64,000 bases of DNA, from positions 1 to 64,000 of the forward strand of contig JASBSV010000055.1 in NCBI GenBank assembly GCA_030148745.1, given 5' to 3'. Below are positions 19,961 to 29,893 of this stretch, one piece after another. The notes below the pieces were generated by a model. It was not told the DNA's origin, searched no databases, and saw nothing but the letters and a program-made list of their open reading frames with translations. The stretch's first letter is position 1. Each line of letters begins with the position of its first letter. The stretch is from Paracoccaceae bacterium. Its GTDB lineage: Bacteria; Pseudomonadota; Alphaproteobacteria; Rhodobacterales; Rhodobacteraceae. The position numbers were made by a program, and so were the translations under genes.

Positions 19961-20887
19961 TTAGTGTATGTTTGCAACCAGCTCGGCGTCTTCATCGCCA
20001 AGCAGGTCTTTATCGAGGTATTTGCCCTCGCTTTCGGGGCCTTCCTTCAGCTCAAGATAGGAGCGATAGAAAAAGGCCACGGCCTGTAACAGAACCATTA
20101 CCGTGAACACGACCAGAAGCACCTTGAACAGGAAATAGGCGTTAAAACCATTGGGCGAAAAGCCGATGGTTTCGACGTTCCAGCGCAGGGCGCGCGATTT
20201 CAGAAGCAGCCGCTCAAGCGTGTCCGAGGCCGAGGGTTTGGGCACCACCAGATGGCGCCACATGAAAAACCAGCCGTACATATAGGTCAGGATCGCCGCC
20301 GGCATCATCAGTACGATCGATCCGACCATATCGATGATCCGCTTGGTGCGATAGGAAACCGCAGAATAGACCAGATCGACCCGCACATGCCCGCCCTGCA
20401 CGAATGTGTAGGTGGCGCATAGCGTCACCACCAGCGCGTTATAGAACTTGAGCTCTTCGGACCACCAGCTGACATCGAAGGTCAGCGCGGTGCCGAAACC
20501 AAAGGTGATCGTGGCCTGTGCAAAGATGCGCTGAACAAAGACGATGACGATCTGCTGCAGCACCATCAAAAGCCCCGCCCATGCGAAAAAGCGCCCCACG
20601 CCGTTGGCGAACCCTTCCAGCGCCCGGACGCAACCCCACATGAAGCGGTTGTTCCAGAAGCCGATGACGGTGATGATCAGGAAAATTGTCAGGACGACAA
20701 AGAAAAGCTCGGACGAGGCGCCGTAATAGATGGTGCGCATCACCGCCTTCTTGTCCGACCAGTCAAGCCAGAGCGATGGATGGCTAAGCGCATATCCCAG
20801 ATTATAGAAGGCCAGCGCGATGTTGGTGATCAAATGGCTTAAGGCCGCTCCGATGAAGGTGACTATCCCTACAATCGTATCCAGCAT
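19961..20887 (-). CDS. TRAP transporter small permease (DctQ-like, 308 aa)
   Basis: Multi-TM, between substrate-binding and large permease genes. Confidence 0.85.
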   Translation of the reverse strand: MLDTIVGIVTFIGAALSHLITNIALAFYNLGYALSHPSLWLDWSDKKAVMRTIYYGASSELFFVVLTIFLIITVIGFWNNRFMWGCVRALEGFANGVGRFFAWAGLLMVLQQIVIVFVQRIFAQATITFGFGTALTFDVSWWSEELKFYNALVVTLCATYTFVQGGHVRVDLVYSAVSYRTKRIIDMVGSIVLMMPAAILTYMYGWFFMWRHLVVPKPSASDTLERLLLKSRALRWNVETIGFSPNGFNAYFLFKVLLVVFTVMVLLQAVAFFYRSYLELKEGPESEGKYLDKDLLGDEDAELVANIH

Positions 20888-21001
20888 CCCTGCCCCCCTG
20901 CTCTTTTGAAATCGTTCGGCGTCAAACGCCGATCAGGCCGGCCCCCGGTGCTTTTGCACAAGGGGCCGGCGAAGCTTCATATCTCAATACGAGATCCGGG
21001 C

Positions 21002-22084
21002 TCAGCCCAGTACGCGGTCACGCTGCGCACGGTACACGCCTTCGGATTTGGTCAGCCAGTTCGACGAGGCTTTCATCGAGCTTTCAACGCTGTTGAAGAC
21101 CTCTTTGAACAGATCGTCGCCCATGAACTCGTCATAGACTTTCTGGCTGGCGACGCCGAATGCATCCCAGACGCTGTTGGGGAATTCCAGAATTTTCACG
21201 CCACCGGCCTGCAGACGCTGCAGGGCGTTACCGTTGTTGTTCAGGAATTGCGCGAGGTTCCACTGATGGGTTTCAGCGGCGGCAACCTCGATCACCTTCT
21301 GATGCGCCGGCGACAGGCTGTTAAAGACGTCGCGGTTGGTCGCGAGGCTGAGGCCTGCGCCCGGCTCGTGGAAACCGGCGGTGTAGTAGAACTTGGTGAT
21401 CTCCTGGAAGCCGGCCTTTTCGTCAGCCCAGGGGCCAATCCACTCGGTCCCGTCGATCGCGCCCGAGGCAAGCGCCTGATACACTTCGGCGCCGGGCAGG
21501 TTCTGAACGCTGGCACCCATGAAGCCAAGTGCCTTGCCGCCAAGGCCCGGCATCCGGAACTTCAGACCGTTGAAATCCTCGGGGCTGGTGATTTCCTTGC
21601 GGAACCAGCCGCCGGCCTGTGCGCCGGTGTTCCCGGCCAGGAAGGATTTCAGGCCAAAGATTTCGCCCAGCTGGTCATGCATCGCATGGCCGTCGCCCTG
21701 ATAGTACCAGTTCACCAGTTCCTGTGCGGTCATGCCGAACGGAACTGCCGTGAAGAAAGCATAAGCGGGGTGCTGGCTTACGAAGTAGTAGTCAGCAGCG
21801 TGATACATATCGGCCTGACCCGAGGTGACGGCATCGAACACCTCAAAGGCACCGACCAGTTCACCGGCGGCCTTGATGTCGATGGTCAGCTGGCCATCGG
21901 TCATCGCGTTGATATTGTCGGCGCTGTGCTGTGCGGCATCAAAGACGCCGGCCAGGCCACGGCCCCAGGATGTCACCATCGTAAGTGTGCGCTTGCCCTG
22001 TGCATAGGCCGGTGCGGCCAGCGTCGATGCCGCAGCGGCACCACCACCCAGAGCGGACGTTTTCAAAAAAGAACGACGATCCAT
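21002..22084 (-). CDS. TRAP transporter substrate-binding protein, DctP/TakP-like
   Basis: Tat-like signal MDRRSFLKTSALGG; NTGAQAGGWFRKEI and FRMPGLGGKALG resemble TakP-type SBPs. Confidence 0.9.
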   Translation of the reverse strand: MDRRSFLKTSALGGGAAAASTLAAPAYAQGKRTLTMVTSWGRGLAGVFDAAQHSADNINAMTDGQLTIDIKAAGELVGAFEVFDAVTSGQADMYHAADYYFVSQHPAYAFFTAVPFGMTAQELVNWYYQGDGHAMHDQLGEIFGLKSFLAGNTGAQAGGWFRKEITSPEDFNGLKFRMPGLGGKALGFMGASVQNLPGAEVYQALASGAIDGTEWIGPWADEKAGFQEITKFYYTAGFHEPGAGLSLATNRDVFNSLSPAHQKVIEVAAAETHQWNLAQFLNNNGNALQRLQAGGVKILEFPNSVWDAFGVASQKVYDEFMGDDLFKEVFNSVESSMKASSNWLTKSEGVYRAQRDRVLG

Positions 22085-22320
22085 AGATTACTCCTCCCAT
22101 AGAAACAGCCCGCGTTTTTCACGGGCAGATCATTTCAAGTGCAGCGACCCTAGCGAACGGTGATCTTTGGTAAATACCCATTCCTACGCAAACAGCATGG
22201 CTTTTGGGGTCGCCTCACGGATAAATTCACCCGATTTACCGGCCTCGGGCAAGTCATTTGACGCCAGCGGCCCAAAACCGCATCTTCTGATGCGATCTGA
22301 GCACTGGGATAGAATCATTC

Positions 22321-23745
22321 GTGAAACGGCTTTTTGCGCGCCTCAAACGCATGTTCCGGCTGAGTTACGGACAGAAGATTTTTCTTCTGGCCACGATCCC
22401 GCTTATCGCCGCCGCCGCCATCGCGCTGCTTGTCGCCTTTCAGTCACGCCAGCTTGCCGAACGCGAGATCGCCGCGCTTGAGGCGCAACTGATCGCGGCC
22501 AAACGCAAGGAGATGAAAAATTACATCGCCCTTGCCCGCACCGCCTTTATCAACATCTATGGCCGCGCCGGGCCGGGCGATGAAAAGGCGAAACTGGCGG
22601 TGACGCAGATCCTTTCGGCGATGATCTATGGTCAGGACGGCTATTTTTTCGTCTTCGATTATGACGGCAATAATCTGGTCTCGCCGCGGCAGACCTATCT
22701 GATCGGAAAAAACTGGCGTGATCTCAAGGACATCAACGGCACTCCTATCACGAGCGAGCTGATCCGGCTGGCACGCAAGGGCGGCGGCTATCACAGTTTT
22801 GACTGGATCAAACCCTCGACCGGGGAGACCGCCCGGATGATCGCCTATGTCGCGGGCCTGCAGGACTGGAAATGGGCGATCGGCACGGGGATATTCATTG
22901 ACGATGTGTTGGAAACCGTGGCCGCCGCGCGCTCGACCACACAGGCGCGGATCCGCAGCACCTTTGTCTGGATCGGGGTGATCACCCTTGCCGCGCTTTT
23001 TATGGTCTTTCTGACCGGCCTCCTGATCACCATCCGCGAGCGGCGTCTGGCCGATGCCAAGCTCAAGGAGTTGACCCAGAGAATTTTTGACACGCAGGAA
23101 GAGGAACGCAGCCGCGTGGCGCGCGAGCTGCATGATTCCATCAGCCAGATCCTTGTCGGCGCGCGCTATGCGCTGGAACTGGCGCGGCGGCATCTGACCA
23201 ATGGCGATCAGCGCGCGCCCGGCAGCCTGAACAAGGGGATCGACGGGCTTTCGGGCGCGATTCAGGAGGTCCGCCGGATTAGCCGCGATCTGCGTCCCGG
23301 GGTGCTGGACGATCTGGGCCTTGGCCCCGCGCTCAAGGCCCTGACGGATGAATTTTCCACCCGCACCGGGATCGAAACCGATTTCGAGACCGTGGTGTTC
23401 AGCAACCGGCTGGACAAAGACAGCAAAATCGCGCTTTACCGCATCGCGCAGGAAGCCCTGATGAACATCGAGCGCCACTCGGGCGCCAGCCGCGTCTCGC
23501 TCAAACTGGGCGGGCACAAGCGCGGAGCGACGATGCGCATTCAGGACAACGGGTGCGGCATCGCCCCGCCCGATCAGCTGCGCATACATAAATCCGGTAT
23601 CGGGATCAGAAACATGCAGGAACGTATGGAACAGCTTGACGGAACATTACGTATCCTGTCCTCGCGCAGCGGCACCATCGTCGAGGCCGAAGTCCCGCTA
23701 AGCCATCTGTTGCCGCCCGAAAGCAAAAAGAAAGCAAGCGCATGA
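22321..23745 (+). CDS. cache domain-containing sensor histidine kinase (HisKA_3/NarX type)
   Basis: Two TMs flanking a cache-like region (MIYGQDGYFFVFDYDGNNLVSP); ERSRVARELHDSISQ H-box; HATPase region. Confidence 0.9.
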   Translation: MKRLFARLKRMFRLSYGQKIFLLATIPLIAAAAIALLVAFQSRQLAEREIAALEAQLIAAKRKEMKNYIALARTAFINIYGRAGPGDEKAKLAVTQILSAMIYGQDGYFFVFDYDGNNLVSPRQTYLIGKNWRDLKDINGTPITSELIRLARKGGGYHSFDWIKPSTGETARMIAYVAGLQDWKWAIGTGIFIDDVLETVAAARSTTQARIRSTFVWIGVITLAALFMVFLTGLLITIRERRLADAKLKELTQRIFDTQEEERSRVARELHDSISQILVGARYALELARRHLTNGDQRAPGSLNKGIDGLSGAIQEVRRISRDLRPGVLDDLGLGPALKALTDEFSTRTGIETDFETVVFSNRLDKDSKIALYRIAQEALMNIERHSGASRVSLKLGGHKRGATMRIQDNGCGIAPPDQLRIHKSGIGIRNMQERMEQLDGTLRILSSRSGTIVEAEVPLSHLLPPESKKKASA

Positions 23746-24386
23746 CCCAGCAGATCCGTGTCGTGATCGTGGATGATCACCCGATGGTCACCGAAGGCAT
23801 TCAGGCCATTCTGGAAACCTATGACGATATTCGGGTCGTGGGCACCCTTGCCAATGGCCGGGAGGCCATAGACGAGGTCAGCACGCTGGCCCCGGATGTG
23901 ATGCTTCTGGATCTCAACATGCCCGAGGTGGGCGGGCTCTCCGCCACCGAGATCATTCTTGAGCGCCGCCCCGGCACCCGCATCCTGATCCTGTCGATGC
24001 ATGACAGCGCCGAATATATCTCGACCGCGCTGTCGCATGGCGCGATGGGCTATATCCTCAAGGATGTGCCCACCGAAGAGATCCGCACCGCGATCGACAC
24101 CGTCATGCGCGGCGAGCGGTATCTTTGCACCGGCGCCACCGCCTCGCTGGCGCCAAAAACCGCGGACGGGCGCGAGCCGCTGACATCGCGCGAACAGACG
24201 ATCCTGCTTGAACTGGCGCAGGGCAAGACCAACCGCGAGGTCGCGGGCGAGCTTGATATCTCGGTGCGCACGGTCGAAACCCATCGCAAGAACATAAAAC
24301 GCAAGCTTGGCATCAGCTCGACCGCCGGGCTAACGCGCTATGCGCTGGAGCATGGGGTGCTTCAAGGCACCGGCGTTGGGTTTTAG
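23742..24386 (+). CDS. LuxR/NarL-family response regulator
   Basis: Receiver domain plus LTSREQTILLELAQGKTNREVAGELDISVRTVETHRKNIKRKLG HTH; overlaps the kinase gene by 4 nt. Confidence 0.93.
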   Translation: MTQQIRVVIVDDHPMVTEGIQAILETYDDIRVVGTLANGREAIDEVSTLAPDVMLLDLNMPEVGGLSATEIILERRPGTRILILSMHDSAEYISTALSHGAMGYILKDVPTEEIRTAIDTVMRGERYLCTGATASLAPKTADGREPLTSREQTILLELAQGKTNREVAGELDISVRTVETHRKNIKRKLGISSTAGLTRYALEHGVLQGTGVGF

Positions 24387-24473
24387 CGGGTGTTTGTTGC
24401 CGCCGCAGGCAGGGCGCGCGCAACATTGCAAAAGAATTACCGCGCCCAGAATAACTTTTTCACCAACGGCAGG

Positions 24474-24502
24474 TTGACGCCCCCTTTGACCCGCCATAAG
24501 GT
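24474..24502 (+). promoter_or_regulatory. putative sigma70-type promoter of the ilvB leader
   Basis: TTGACG - 17 nt - TAAGGT; predicted TSS only a few nt before the leader-peptide ATG. Confidence 0.55.
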
Positions 24503-24515
24503 CTCGCCCACGAAA

Positions 24516-24578
24516 ATGGGAGTATCCGGGGTGCAAAACCTTCTAGTCGTAGTGGAAACTTGGCGCATGGGCCGGTAA
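24516..24578 (+). CDS. ilv attenuator leader peptide MGVSGVQNLLVVVETWRMGR
   Basis: 20-codon ORF with consecutive Leu-Leu-Val-Val-Val codons, stop inside the 5' arm region of the antiterminator. Confidence 0.8.
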   Translation: MGVSGVQNLLVVVETWRMGR

Positions 24579-24629
24579 CGGACACCCGTTCGGTACCCCA
24601 TGCGCCCCCGTCCCGACGGGGGCTTTTTT
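24562..24629 (+). promoter_or_regulatory. ilvBN transcription attenuator (antiterminator 24562-24571/24597-24606; terminator 24604-24629)
   Basis: GGCGCATGGG/CCCATGCGCC perfect 10-bp pairing, alternative to GCCCCCGT-CCCG-ACGGGGGC + T6. Confidence 0.8.
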
Positions 24630-24663
24630 ATGTCGCACGGATGCGAAACTTGGAGAATGAAAG

Positions 24664-26421
24664 ATGACACGTCAAATGACCGGCGCGAAGATGGTGATCC
24701 AGGCTCTGAAGGATCAGGGCGTGGATGTCGTATTCGGCTATCCCGGCGGCGCCGTCCTGCCGATCTATGACGAAATCTTTCAGCAGAACGATATCCGCCA
24801 TGTTCTGGTGCGCCACGAACAGGGCGCGGTTCATGCCGCCGAAGGCTATGCGCGCTCGACCGGCAAGCCGGGCGTCTGCCTTGTAACTTCGGGGCCCGGC
24901 GCGACAAATGCCGTCACCGGCCTGACCGACGCGCTGATGGACAGCATCCCGATCATCGTTCTGACCGGACAGGTTCCCACCTTCATGATCGGCAATGACG
25001 CCTTTCAGGAGGCCGATACCGTTGGCATCACCCGCCCCTGCACCAAACATAACTGGCTGGTGCGCGAGACTGAAAAACTGTCGGATGTCATTCATCAGGC
25101 GTTTCACGTCGCAACCAATGGCCGGCCCGGCCCGGTTCTGGTCGATATTCCCAAGGATGTGCAATTTGCCAGCGCCGCCTATACCCCCCCGGGCAAGGCG
25201 CGCACCGCCCATTACGCCCCGCGCGTCAAAGGCGACATTCAGGCGATAACCGATCTGGCCGAGCTGATCGAAAAGGCCGAGCGCCCGGTTTTCTATACCG
25301 GCGGCGGTGTCATCAACTCGGGCCCCGGCGCAAGCCATCTGCTGCGCGAACTGGTGGGCGCCACGGGCTTTCCCATCACCTCGACGCTCATGGGTCTGGG
25401 CGCCTATCCCGCCTCGGGCGAGCATTGGTTGGGCATGCTGGGGATGCACGGGCTTTACGAGGCCAATCTGGCGATGCATGACTGCGATCTGATGATCAAC
25501 ATCGGCGCACGGTTCGACGACCGGATCACCGGCCGCGTCGACAGTTTCAGCCCCGGATCAAAAAAGGCGCATATCGACATCGACCCTTCGTCGATCAACA
25601 AGGTGATCCATGTCGATATTCCGATCATCGGCGATGTCGGCCATGTTCTGGAAGACCTTCTGAAGGTCTGGAAATCGCGCGGGCGCAAGACCAACAAAGA
25701 AGCGGTAGCCGCATGGTGGAAGAAAATCGGCGAGTGGAAAAAGGTCGATTGCCTGAGCTTTGATCAAAGCGGCAAGACGATCCTGCCGCAATATGCGCTG
25801 AGCCGTCTTGAGGCGCTGACCAAAGACCGCAAAGACCGCTTTATCTGTACCGAAGTGGGCCAGCATCAGATGTGGGCAGCGCAATACATGGGGTTTGAAG
25901 AGCCCAATCACTGGATGACATCGGGCGGTCTGGGCACCATGGGCTATGGGTTTCCCTCGTCGGTCGGGGTGCAGATGGCCCATCCCGACGCTCTGGTCAT
26001 CAATGTAGCGGGCGAGGCCAGCTGGCTGATGAACATGCAGGAGATGGGAACGGCGGTCCAATACCGCCTGGCGGTCAAACAGTTCATCCTGAACAACGAA
26101 CGGCTGGGCATGGTGCGCCAGTGGCAGGAGCTTTTGCACGGCGAACGCTATTCCCAAAGCTGGTCCGAGGCGCTGCCAGATTTCGTGAAACTGGCCGAGG
26201 CTTTTGGCGCCAAGGGCATTATCTGCAGCGATCCTGCCGATCTGGATGACGCGATCATGGAGATGCTCAACCACGACGGACCGGTGATCTTTGACTGTCT
26301 TGTCGAGAAACATGAAAACTGTTTCCCGATGATCCCCTCGGGCGAGCCGCATAACAAGATGCTGCTTGGCGCGGCCTCGACCCAGGACGCAATCGGCTCG
26401 TCCGGTGCTGTTCTGGTCTGA
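24664..26421 (+). CDS. ilvB: acetolactate synthase large subunit
   Basis: ThDP enzyme; MTRQMTGAKMVIQALKDQGVDVVFGYPGGAVLPIYDEIF. Confidence 0.96.
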   Translation: MTRQMTGAKMVIQALKDQGVDVVFGYPGGAVLPIYDEIFQQNDIRHVLVRHEQGAVHAAEGYARSTGKPGVCLVTSGPGATNAVTGLTDALMDSIPIIVLTGQVPTFMIGNDAFQEADTVGITRPCTKHNWLVRETEKLSDVIHQAFHVATNGRPGPVLVDIPKDVQFASAAYTPPGKARTAHYAPRVKGDIQAITDLAELIEKAERPVFYTGGGVINSGPGASHLLRELVGATGFPITSTLMGLGAYPASGEHWLGMLGMHGLYEANLAMHDCDLMINIGARFDDRITGRVDSFSPGSKKAHIDIDPSSINKVIHVDIPIIGDVGHVLEDLLKVWKSRGRKTNKEAVAAWWKKIGEWKKVDCLSFDQSGKTILPQYALSRLEALTKDRKDRFICTEVGQHQMWAAQYMGFEEPNHWMTSGGLGTMGYGFPSSVGVQMAHPDALVINVAGEASWLMNMQEMGTAVQYRLAVKQFILNNERLGMVRQWQELLHGERYSQSWSEALPDFVKLAEAFGAKGIICSDPADLDDAIMEMLNHDGPVIFDCLVEKHENCFPMIPSGEPHNKMLLGAASTQDAIGSSGAVLV

Positions 26422-26473
26422 CCCAAGGATTTAACAACGCCGCGCAATCTGCTGGTATTACAGGAAAGAACCC

Positions 26474-27046
26474 ATGTCCCCTCTGAAGCTCAAAAAAGGC
26501 TCGTCGAAACATTCCGCCTATGACCTGCGCTCAGGCTACGGCGATACGCAGGAGCGTCATACCATCGCCGTGGTGGTCGATAACGAGGCGGGGGTTCTGG
26601 CCCGTGTAATCGGGCTTTTTTCCGGGCGTGGTTATAACATCGAAAGCCTGACAGTGGCCGAGATCGACCATACCGGGCATATGTCGCGCATCACCATCGT
26701 CACCACCGGCACGCCGCAGGTGATCGAACAGATCAAGGCGCAGCTGGACCGGATCGTGCCGGTACATGAGGTGCATGACCTGACCGTCGAAGGCCGCCCG
26801 GTCGAGCGTGAGCTGGCGCTTTTGAAAGTGACCGGCACCGGCGACAAACGGGTCGAGGCGCTGCGCCTTGCCGATATCTTTCGCGCCAATGTCGTTGACA
26901 GCACCCTGACCTCTTTCGTGTTCGAGATCACCGGCACCTCGGAAAAGATCGACGCATTTGCCGAGCTGATGCAGCCTCTGGGCCTTGAAGAGACGGCGCG
27001 CACCGGCGTTGCGGCCCTGTCGCGCGGCAGTCGCCGCCAAGACTGA
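26474..27046 (+). CDS. ilvN: acetolactate synthase small subunit
   Basis: ACT domain HTIAVVVDNEAGVLARVIGLFSGRGYNIESLTVAE. Confidence 0.95.
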   Translation: MSPLKLKKGSSKHSAYDLRSGYGDTQERHTIAVVVDNEAGVLARVIGLFSGRGYNIESLTVAEIDHTGHMSRITIVTTGTPQVIEQIKAQLDRIVPVHEVHDLTVEGRPVERELALLKVTGTGDKRVEALRLADIFRANVVDSTLTSFVFEITGTSEKIDAFAELMQPLGLEETARTGVAALSRGSRRQD

Positions 27047-27069
27047 GCCCCGAGAGGGGGCAGGCATGT

Positions 27070-28512
27070 TCAGCCGCGCGGCGCATCCCCCGCTTTGGCG
27101 GGCGTGGCGCAGGGCGGCGCCTTCAGCCCCTGAACTGCCGCCACGCGAAAGCGTTCCAGAACCCGCCCTCCGGCGCTGCGCATAACCTCTTGTGGGGGGG
27201 CTGCCTGTGCAAAGGGCGGCCGGAACGGGCCGCTGCGCGCTGTGATCATCAGCGCCTTTTGCCCGCAAAGCGCGGCCGGAAACGGCGGGCGGAACAGATA
27301 GCGATTGGGCTGGGTCAGGTCGCGCACCGGCAGATCGGGCAGATACCATGACAGGATCGCCAGCGTTCCGTAATCGTCGGTTGCGATCCATTTGGCGGCT
27401 TCATCCCGGGCGATCCGTGACAGCGCGGCGCGCGTTTCGGCCCAGCCGCGGGTCTGGTTAAAAGGCGTATTGGCCCCGATCAGGGGCCTGCCCGGCCAGA
27501 AGCCCACGATCAGAACCAGCGCCGAGATCGCCAGCCCAAGACCCGCCGCAGCCCTTGCAAATCGCGCGCCTCGCTGCGCCGCGCCGATTCCGGCGGCAAC
27601 CGCCACACCGGCAAAGATCGGCACCAGCCAGTTGGCCTGAACCTGCGAATGCAGACTGTGCCAGATCATGTAGATCGGCAGAGGCAGCGTCAGCCACAAA
27701 AGCGCGCCGCGCCCCGGCGGCAGCATCCGCCCTGCCCCGGCAATGGCCGCCCAGCCGATCAGAGGCGTGATCAAAAGCGGCGTCACCAGAAGATATTCGG
27801 CCAGATAGCGCGCGCTCAGCCCCGGCTCGACCACGCGGCCGAACTGCCGCTCAAGCCCGACCCAGCCATGCGCGGCGTTCCACCACACCAGCGGCGCAAT
27901 GACCAACAAAGCCGCCCCCGCGCCCAGCCATGGGCCCGCATGGCGCAGCGCCTGCCGCCCCGGCCGGCTTGCCACCAGCCAGCCGACCATGCCCACACCC
28001 CAGAAGATATTGGTGAATTTCGACTGCACGCCCAGACCCGCCGCCAATCCCGCCAAAAGCCACCAGCGCCACGCGCCGCGGCGCGGGCCCTGCAGCGCCT
28101 CGACCAGCGCCCAGCTGGCCAGCGCCCAGAAAAAGAGCGAGGGCGCATCAGGCGTGGCGGTAAAGCCCAACACCAGAACCAGAACCGTCGCATTGTAGAA
28201 AAGCGCCCCAAGGTTCGCCGCGCGCCGCTGGCCGCCCGACAGGATCCAGCCCATGCGCCAGACCATCAGCGTGACCGAGGCCACCGACAGAACCGGCAAC
28301 AGGCGCACGCCCGCCCGGTTCACGCCAAACAGCCACTCGCCCGCGGCGATCCACCATGCGATCATCGGCGGGTGGTCGTAATAACCCCATGAGGGCACGG
28401 TTGCCCAAAGCGCGTAATAAGCCTCATCCTCGACCAGCGGCACGGCCAGCGCCAATGCGGCGTGCAGCAGCAGAAACACCGCCACCACCCATTCGATCCG
28501 CGGATTGCTCAT
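27070..28512 (-). CDS. glycosyltransferase family 39 (ArnT/PMT-like) membrane protein
   Basis: PLVEDEAYYALWATVPSWGYYDHPPMIAW motif, multi-TM. Confidence 0.88.
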   Translation of the reverse strand: MSNPRIEWVVAVFLLLHAALALAVPLVEDEAYYALWATVPSWGYYDHPPMIAWWIAAGEWLFGVNRAGVRLLPVLSVASVTLMVWRMGWILSGGQRRAANLGALFYNATVLVLVLGFTATPDAPSLFFWALASWALVEALQGPRRGAWRWWLLAGLAAGLGVQSKFTNIFWGVGMVGWLVASRPGRQALRHAGPWLGAGAALLVIAPLVWWNAAHGWVGLERQFGRVVEPGLSARYLAEYLLVTPLLITPLIGWAAIAGAGRMLPPGRGALLWLTLPLPIYMIWHSLHSQVQANWLVPIFAGVAVAAGIGAAQRGARFARAAAGLGLAISALVLIVGFWPGRPLIGANTPFNQTRGWAETRAALSRIARDEAAKWIATDDYGTLAILSWYLPDLPVRDLTQPNRYLFRPPFPAALCGQKALMITARSGPFRPPFAQAAPPQEVMRSAGGRVLERFRVAAVQGLKAPPCATPAKAGDAPRG

Positions 28513-28648
28513 CGCTTTATATCCGTTCCTGCCGGCAAAGTTTCGCTGCCCTATACCCTCTGTTGCCCCCGGCCCGCAAACGACTTGTCATTTCCCGCGC
28601 CCTGGTGCTTTAAGCGCCCCGAGCAGCGCGCGTGACAAAGGCACTCAG

Positions 28649-29752
28649 ATGACCCGGACTTTCTTTCCAGACCTGACCGTCGTCGTTCCCACCTATAACG
28701 AGCGTGGGAATGTCCGGCCATTGGTTGCGCTGTTGGAAAAGGCGCTTGAGGCGATCAACTGGGAGGTCGTCTTTGTCGATGACGACAGCCCCGATGGCAC
28801 GGCGCGCGAAGTGCGGGCCGTGGCGCGCGAAAACCCGCGCGTGCGGGTTTTGCACCGGATCGGGCGGCGCGGCCTGTCGGGCGCCTGTATCGAAGGGTTC
28901 CTGTCGTCCATCGCGCCGATTATCGCGGTAATCGACGCCGATCTGCAACATGACGAGACGCGCCTTGCGGTGATGTTTCAGGCGCTTGCCGACGATCCTG
29001 ATCTGGATCTTGTGGTTGGCTCGCGCAATGTTGAGGACGGCTCGGCCGGAACCGGCCTTTCTTCGCTGCGCAAATGGGGGTCGGACCGCGCCAATGGGTT
29101 GGCCCGGCGGCTTTTGAAGATCACCGTTTCGGACCCGATGAGCGGGTTTTTCATGCTGCGCCGATCCTCGTTCAACGAGATTGCCCTTGATCTGCAAAAG
29201 CAGGGGTTCAAGATTTTGGCCGATATGCTGTCGGCCTCGCGCGGGCGCTGGAAGGTGCGCGAGGTGCCCTATACTTTTCGCGAGCGTCACAGCGGCACCT
29301 CGAAAATGGACAGCACCACGACGGTTGAATTTCTGGGCCTTCTGATCTCGCGGCTCAGCGGTGGTCTTTTGCCGATCCGTTTCGTGCTCTTCCTGATGGT
29401 CGGGCTTTCGGGCGTGGTGGTGCAACTGGCGGCGGTGCGGCTGGCGCTGGCCCTGCCCGGTGTTGCGTTTTTCTGGGCCCAGATCGTCGGCGTCTTTGTC
29501 GCCATGACGACCAATTTCATTCTTAACAACAAACTGACCTATCATGACCGCACCTTGCGCGGACGCGAGTTTTTTCGCGGGCTTCTGTCGTTCTATGTGG
29601 TCTGTTCGCTGGGCGCGGTGGCCAATGTCGGCACCGCTCAGGCGATCTTTTCGGTCTGGCCGAACTGGGCGGTGGCCAGCCTTGTGGGCGCGGTGATGGG
29701 CGCGCTCTGGAACTTCTGGGCCAGCCTTCTGGTCACCTGGCGCGCGCGCTAA
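28649..29752 (+). CDS. GT2 (dolichol-phosphate mannose synthase-like) fused to C-terminal GtrA-like membrane domain
   Basis: TVVVPTYNERGNVRPLV, VIDADLQHDE; C-terminal 4-TM GtrA-like region. Confidence 0.9.
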   Translation: MTRTFFPDLTVVVPTYNERGNVRPLVALLEKALEAINWEVVFVDDDSPDGTAREVRAVARENPRVRVLHRIGRRGLSGACIEGFLSSIAPIIAVIDADLQHDETRLAVMFQALADDPDLDLVVGSRNVEDGSAGTGLSSLRKWGSDRANGLARRLLKITVSDPMSGFFMLRRSSFNEIALDLQKQGFKILADMLSASRGRWKVREVPYTFRERHSGTSKMDSTTTVEFLGLLISRLSGGLLPIRFVLFLMVGLSGVVVQLAAVRLALALPGVAFFWAQIVGVFVAMTTNFILNNKLTYHDRTLRGREFFRGLLSFYVVCSLGAVANVGTAQAIFSVWPNWAVASLVGAVMGALWNFWASLLVTWRAR

Positions 29753-29781
29753 GCTGAATTTCGAGAAAACGGCACATTAGG

Positions 29782-29813
29782 TGACGCAGGGCGGTGAGTG
29801 CCGCCCTGCGTCA
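29782..29813. terminator. strong hairpin between convergent genes (possible bidirectional terminator, no T-tract)
   Basis: TGACGCAGGGCGG-TGAGTG-CCGCCCTGCGTCA, 13-bp perfect stem. Confidence 0.4.
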
Positions 29814-29893
29814 TCACCGACGACCCCAAGAGCAAAGCCATCTGGGGAAAACTTTCCGGGGTGTCGATGGTTCCTGAGCCATCCGATGGGCCC

